NCBI GenBank assembly: GCA_029865515.1
Contig: JAOUGQ010000099.1
Location: 1-9,845 of the forward strand
DNA length: 9,845 nt
Origin: Nitrospirota bacterium
GTDB taxonomy: Bacteria > Nitrospirota > Nitrospiria > Nitrospirales > UBA8639
Reading direction: 5' to 3'
Shown here: positions 6,401 to 9,845 of the stretch, piece by piece
Layout: each line of letters opens with the position of its first letter
Position numbering within the stretch: position 1 is the stretch's first letter
Notes under the pieces: generated by a model
What the model saw: only the letters and a program-made list of their open reading frames with translations
Databases searched by the model: none
What the model was told of the DNA's origin: nothing
Made by a program: the position numbers and the translations under genes

Positions 6401-7470
6401 CGGTGAAAGACCTCGGTTCTGAGGCGATGGATACCGTGACGGATACGTTAGGCATGGGAGGCAGACCTGAAATTATCCGGGCCAGGATCATCCCGGACTT
6501 TACGTTTCCCGTTAAGGCACTCCGGGCGATTGACCTTTTCCTTGATGTCGAGATCAAGCAGGTGCGAAAGGGAGAAGTGGATCTTGGGCATGCGACGTTT
6601 CAGATTACCCTTGAAGACGGCTACCTCACGCTGAAACCTCTGGCTGGAAATCTTTTGGGGGGGGACTTTGATGGGAAGTTCACTTTTGACGGAACGCAAT
6701 ATGTTCCCACGTTGGAGGTCGATTTGAACGTTCAGGGCCTGGATTATGCTCAGGTTGCCAGAACGTTCGGGGGCGCTGACCTGGTGAAGGGAAAGTCTAA
6801 TTCAATCAGGCTGCTTTTGAAGGGCCGGGGAGATACGTTACAAGAAGTCCTGGAGCGTGCCAGCGGAGAATTGAGTCTGGTCGACGGGCCTCTTCAACTG
6901 GCTACCAAATATATTGACCTGTGGGCGGCCGACTTGATCACCACGGCCTTAAGCACGGCCTGGGAAAAAGAGCCGGTGACGAATCTGAATTGTATGGTTG
7001 GATATTTTGACATCGAAGAGGGAGTTCTGAAAAGCGAGGATATTCTTATCGATACGAGTCGTCTCACCATCGCGGGCGTTGGAAAACTGAACCTGACCGA
7101 TGAGAGACTGGATTTGATTTTGACCCCCAGGCCGAAAGATCCCAGCCTCTTCACCCTTGCGCATACGGTTCGCATCACGGGTCCCGTTGAAGATCCGGAC
7201 GTGTCAAGCGATAAATTCCGCATAGCCGAAAGTGGAGGGTGGGGACTGTTGGGCTTGACCAATCCCTTGGGATGGGTGATTGCGATTCCACAAATTGCAG
7301 GAACTACCGTAGGGACGATGAAGCAAAATCCCTGCGTGGAGGCACTGAAAAGCCGGGAGCATACCGCTCAGGCTCTTGATGAAATCAAAGGCGGCTTATG
7401 GGGGAGGATCAAAGGATTTTTTTTACGTTCAGACAAAACCCTCAACCAGTCTCAGAATAATCAGAAATGA
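3430..7470 (+). CDS. AsmA-family envelope protein with triplicated internal modules
   Basis: The 1346-residue protein begins with a signal-anchor helix (about residues 9-30). An AsmA-type N-terminal domain follows: GRQVTIEGPISLSLSFHPTLALEDVHIANP, LEAQLSLLALLKREIVIDKVFVDG. The C-terminal block (about 1130-1290) is the typical AsmA end: RASGELSLVDGPLQL, LNCMVGYFDIEEGVL, GVGKLNLTDERLDLILTPRPKDPS and VRITGPVEDPDVS. AsmA and TamB/YhdP relatives are periplasmic beta-rich proteins anchored in the inner membrane and linked to outer-membrane protein or phospholipid traffic. Between the ends lie three long modules, marked by WP at 226, 546 and 855, GP at 280, 596 and 911, and GE at 380, 684 and 1048. 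It is longer than the roughly 600-700 residues of classical AsmA. ATG 3430 is the first start codon after the upstream stop, and the ribosome binding site is weak (AGAAGAG, 3419-3425). The gene overlaps the next by ATGA, so the two are probably co-translated. Confidence 0.88.
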   Translation: MRSRPINRWLIGILVLVLLAGLGYALFPFLIDEERYHAPLEAGATFALGRQVTIEGPISLSLSFHPTLALEDVHIANPSWASRPDLLHATRLEAQLSLLALLKREIVIDKVFVDGLDLLLEEGPHETNNWTFGSPSEPSASSKTESPISATISEIGFTGIQRVTIAYQPHMASGPESQLTIIEGSVQPVDDRTRQFSVRGTFRNTPFTIELIGGRVIDLFDLTQPWPMDGLVSAASTSLNVKGQLIGPPAALSLELTGTLRGERLGDLNSLLDMNLPNYGPYELMTSLSFFEDTLNLHHIRAKMGESEFGGDLNLLNQAGRAQLSGQLTAHSLQIHDLTSLANHNGSKHATSPEPPESDFSASTPLDVDLDVTVEKLLLGETDLGSLSLTAGMREGQVLLDPIQIKSFGGTGNARVTVDLKTSRAQSTIQAKVRSLNYGNAFRAFRGAMTIEGSTDFDLTASGSSTMLPDFLQSLTVNFQTRYTTFGFSDPIPEARTPVVLRQGSLRVTKGGPVKIVAQGAYRERAFGLRLTTGSLLNLATPGATWPLSLSAQAAGALLEVKGALNTGSPDLTGTMAVSLKGRRLRDLDPDLPPVGPYTLSAQVIKEGDRYAVSDLRSRFGSSDLSGILEVNLQKARPYLTGIFTSKQIDMTELSRPGDVAIPSEAIRAIDTDFTMAIGQLRTGEMTVAGLVFTAGLRSGRLKMDSVQGALLDRNSTYAHVQGGLTLDAAGAIPVLSGNVSFVQIRYEHIFRGVRFVNLAENVLNLDARFSSSGSTLFSLRDKATVSLEGKKMPMKFYPGTDDSQPVEVRTNLKVESVEGGPLRFHADGTFQDRPFRLHSLTGPLRGLLKDRGLWPVDVVLEAPHIRMELRGHLPLPLARASDEFTFRMLVNAENFRDLNFLRSSGFPDVGPVDIKVVLSRTPVGFHVTEMEGVLGESRWQGNMTVMTKRDRPSVRGKLTIEDVVLDNLKQTPDDPSAKKKSSMLGAIAGSVKDLGSEAMDTVTDTLGMGGRPEIIRARIIPDFTFPVKALRAIDLFLDVEIKQVRKGEVDLGHATFQITLEDGYLTLKPLAGNLLGGDFDGKFTFDGTQYVPTLEVDLNVQGLDYAQVARTFGGADLVKGKSNSIRLLLKGRGDTLQEVLERASGELSLVDGPLQLATKYIDLWAADLITTALSTAWEKEPVTNLNCMVGYFDIEEGVLKSEDILIDTSRLTIAGVGKLNLTDERLDLILTPRPKDPSLFTLAHTVRITGPVEDPDVSSDKFRIAESGGWGLLGLTNPLGWVIAIPQIAGTTVGTMKQNPCVEALKSREHTAQALDEIKGGLWGRIKGFFLRSDKTLNQSQNNQK

Positions 7471-9827
7471 ACAAAAATGATGGTTTGAGCAAGAGGATCC
7501 GGTTTTTCTCTTTGGTCAAGGCACTTGTTCTCTTTTCTTTCCTTTGGGGATGTGGAGAGGATGAACCCCCGAAGCCAATTCCCCAAGCCCCGCAGCCTTC
7601 CGAATCTGCCAGAAAGCATGACACGCTTTTCTATGTCGGGGCTGAGGTCTGCGCCGGCTGTCATAAGGGGGTCTATCAAACCTGGCAGGAATCTCATCAT
7701 GCCGCCTCCATGCAACCGGCGAGTGCCCAAGCGATGTTGGGGAATTTTCGGGACACGGTTTTTTCTCATAAAGGGCAGGTCTCCCATTTCTATACCGCCG
7801 ATGAACAATTCAAGGTTCGGACCGAGGGACCGGACGGGCATCCTCAGGAGTATGAGGTGGCTTACACCTTCGGCATCAAACCTTTGCAACAATATCTTAT
7901 CCCATTCCCGAATGGACGATTCCAGGCTCTCAGCATTGCCTGGGATACCCGATCCAAACAAGAAGGAGGCCAGCGCTGGTTTCACCTCTATCCTGAGGAT
8001 ACGATCGACCACACCGACGAGTTGCATTGGACCGGTCCCAACCAGAATTGGAACTATATGTGCGCAGACTGCCATTCCACGAATCTTCTGAAACATTACG
8101 ACATTTCTCAAGATTCGTATCAAACGACCTGGACCGATCTTAATGTGGGCTGTGAGGCCTGCCATGGGCCGGGGTCCCATCACGTCGAGTGGGCCAGGCT
8201 ACCTAAGTCTGAAACATCATCAGAAGCCTATGCCGCCAAGGGGCTGTCTCTGCAATTTCCTGCATTTACGCAGGAGGTCTGGCAGATTTCTTCAGATGCC
8301 AAAACGGCTGCACGCCAAAACGGAGTGGCGGCTTCTTCAGAAATTGATGTTTGTGCCCATTGTCATTCACGCCGGACACTCATCTCGGAGAATTTTCAGG
8401 CGGGACAGCCATTCCTGGATCATTATCTTCCGGCCCTGCTCGAGGAGCGTTTGTACCATGCCGATGGACAGATTGCGGATGAAGTCTATGTGTATGGGTC
8501 TTTTCTTCAAAGTAAGATGTTTCAAAAAGGGGTGACCTGCCATGACTGCCATGAGCCCCATAGTTTGAATTTGCGGGCAACGGGCAATGCGCTCTGTACG
8601 CGATGCCACCGCTCGGAGACCTTTGATTCTTCCGGGCACCATTTTCATCCATCTCAGTCAACCGGGGCGCAGTGTGTCGAATGCCACATGCCGGCCAAGA
8701 CCTACATGGTGATCGATCCACGGCGTGATCATAGTCTCCGCATTCCCCGCCCCGATCTTTCGGTGAAACTGGGAACTCCCAATGCCTGCACGCATTGCCA
8801 TACGAACCGGACATCTCAATGGGCGGCGGAGGAAGTGAAAAAACGATACGGAGATCCCCGGCGAAATGGGTTGCATTATGGAGAGGCGTTGGAGGCGGGG
8901 AGAACAGGGGAACCCGGAGCGGCCGCTCTCTTAGCGAACCTGGCCAAAGGACACACCAGTCCTGGAATCGTGCGTGCCTCGGCGCTTGCTTTCTTATCGC
9001 GACATCCCGTTCCATCCAGCCTAGAGGCGGTAACCGTCGGGTTGGCCGATGCGGATCCGTTGGTTCGTCTGGGCGCCTTGCGAGGGTTGGAGGGGGTTGC
9101 TCCCAATCGCCGATATGCCTTGGCGCGGCATTTGTTGACCGACAAGATTCGGGCCGTCCGCATCGAAGCCGGTCGCCGGCTGGCAGCGGTCCCCGTGGAT
9201 CCCTTGAGCACCTCTGACCGGAAGGCTCTGAATACAGCTGTTGAGGAATATCTCGAGGCCCAATGGGTCATTTCCGAGCGACCTGAAGCGCATTTAAATC
9301 GAGGATTGATCTATGTAGATCGAGGGCAGTTTCCACAAGCTGAAGAAGCCTACCGCCTCGCCTTGAAACAGAATGCCGCCTTCTTTCCAGCTCTCGTGAA
9401 TTTGGCGGACCTCTATCGGTTGCAGAATCGTGATCAGGAAGGGGAGGCGACTCTTCGAAAGGCCTTAGCTCTGGCGCCGGAGAATGCGAACGTGCTCCAT
9501 GCTCTCGGCCTGGTATTGGTTCGGTCGGATAAAAAGGACGATGCACTTGGTATGTTTGAGCAGGCGGCAAAGTTCGGACCTGAAAACCCCCGCCACGGGT
9601 ATGTGTATGCCGTAGCCTTAAGTTCAGCCGGGAAGAACCAGCAGGCTTTGCGAGTGTTAGAAAAGACCCGGCAGCGTCATCCGAATGATCCTCAACTGTT
9701 GTTTATGCTGGCGACTCTTCATCGGGATGAAGGGAATCGAACGAAGGCCCTGCAGTTTGCCGAAAAGCTTATCGCGCTTGCCCCTCAGGATCCCGGAGCT
9801 CGCCAGCTGTTGGAGACTCTTAAATAA
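7467..9827 (+). CDS. Exported octaheme cytochrome c with HEAT-like and TPR repeats
   Basis: This 786-residue protein starts with a basic, then hydrophobic export signal ending LFSFLWGCG, so Cys29 may be a lipidated residue, although Trp at -2 is unusual for a lipobox. A proline-rich linker follows. Eight CXXCH haem-attachment motifs begin at residues 62, 199, 229, 296, 358, 377, 403 and 441. The first, VCAGCHKGVYQTWQESHHAASM, is typical of cytochrome c554-type domains. After the haem part, residues about 482-590 look like HEAT repeats (IVRASALAFLSRHP, PLVRLGALRGLEGV, AVRIEAGRRLAAVP). About 608-786 is five TPR-like units (AHLNRGLIYVDRGQFPQAEE, then further similar units). Such cytochromes move electrons across the periplasm or to a surface partner, and the repeats should bind other proteins. 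No CXXCK or other variant haem motif is present, unlike octahaem nitrite or tetrathionate reductases, so an electron-transfer rather than catalytic role is favoured. ATG 7467 overlaps the AsmA stop. Confidence 0.87.
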   Translation: MNKNDGLSKRIRFFSLVKALVLFSFLWGCGEDEPPKPIPQAPQPSESARKHDTLFYVGAEVCAGCHKGVYQTWQESHHAASMQPASAQAMLGNFRDTVFSHKGQVSHFYTADEQFKVRTEGPDGHPQEYEVAYTFGIKPLQQYLIPFPNGRFQALSIAWDTRSKQEGGQRWFHLYPEDTIDHTDELHWTGPNQNWNYMCADCHSTNLLKHYDISQDSYQTTWTDLNVGCEACHGPGSHHVEWARLPKSETSSEAYAAKGLSLQFPAFTQEVWQISSDAKTAARQNGVAASSEIDVCAHCHSRRTLISENFQAGQPFLDHYLPALLEERLYHADGQIADEVYVYGSFLQSKMFQKGVTCHDCHEPHSLNLRATGNALCTRCHRSETFDSSGHHFHPSQSTGAQCVECHMPAKTYMVIDPRRDHSLRIPRPDLSVKLGTPNACTHCHTNRTSQWAAEEVKKRYGDPRRNGLHYGEALEAGRTGEPGAAALLANLAKGHTSPGIVRASALAFLSRHPVPSSLEAVTVGLADADPLVRLGALRGLEGVAPNRRYALARHLLTDKIRAVRIEAGRRLAAVPVDPLSTSDRKALNTAVEEYLEAQWVISERPEAHLNRGLIYVDRGQFPQAEEAYRLALKQNAAFFPALVNLADLYRLQNRDQEGEATLRKALALAPENANVLHALGLVLVRSDKKDDALGMFEQAAKFGPENPRHGYVYAVALSSAGKNQQALRVLEKTRQRHPNDPQLLFMLATLHRDEGNRTKALQFAEKLIALAPQDPGARQLLETLK

Positions 9828-9845
9828 AAGAAATAAACAGTAAGA

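Noticed and set aside
7461..8183. Open frame of 240 codons on the minus strand
   Set aside because: It lies wholly opposite the haem-binding part of the cytochrome gene, whose CXXCH motifs prove the + frame. Its product resembles no known family.
7467..8800. Octahaem nitrite, hydroxylamine or tetrathionate reductase
   Set aside because: All eight motifs are CXXCH. There is no CXXCK or other unusual haem site, and the HEAT/TPR tail is not part of those enzyme families.
8380..9015. Open frame of 211 codons on the minus strand
   Set aside because: It is antisense to four of the eight CXXCH motifs and the start of the HEAT-like region, and its composition is that of a shadow frame.

Overview
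The window looks like chromosome of a Gram-negative (diderm) bacterium with a moderate GC content, about half G+C by eye. An AsmA-type envelope protein points to an outer membrane, and an exported octaheme c-type cytochrome points to an electron-transfer metabolism. The style of the proteins and of the small dispersed repeats would fit Nitrospirota or a similar environmental lineage, but no phylogenetic marker is present, so this is a guess.

Layout. Positions 1-372 hold the end of a type II toxin-antitoxin operon: the last codons of the antitoxin, then a complete RelE/ParE-like toxin. Positions 373-1267 have no convincing gene. This stretch carries three GTAGGTTG-headed repeat units (one with a clear hairpin), copies of an AAAAGGGA..GCG element, several perfect short palindromes, and a possible decayed reading frame. 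At 1268-2620 is a membrane-anchored TAXI-type solute-binding protein with an extra C-terminal membrane segment and no TRAP permease beside it. Positions 2674-3294 contain a K+-channel-like gene with an intact TLGYGD selectivity filter; its N-terminal half is broken by three shifts of reading frame, all in the same direction, and it ends at a TGA where a basic residue would be expected. Positions 3430-7470 encode a 1346-residue AsmA-family protein with three long internal modules. It overlaps by ATGA with 7467-9827, an exported (probably lipoprotein) octaheme cytochrome c fused to HEAT-like and TPR repeats.

All genes of useful length are on the + strand. The strongest physical link is AsmA with octaheme-TPR, through the 4-base start/stop overlap. 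This implies co-translation of an envelope-spanning AsmA-like protein with a surface or periplasmic electron-transfer protein. The TAXI protein and the channel are separated by only 53 bases and may once have formed a membrane transport or sensing pair, but the channel now looks damaged, or the assembly has indel errors there. I see no phage, CRISPR, tRNA or rRNA, and no intact transposase.
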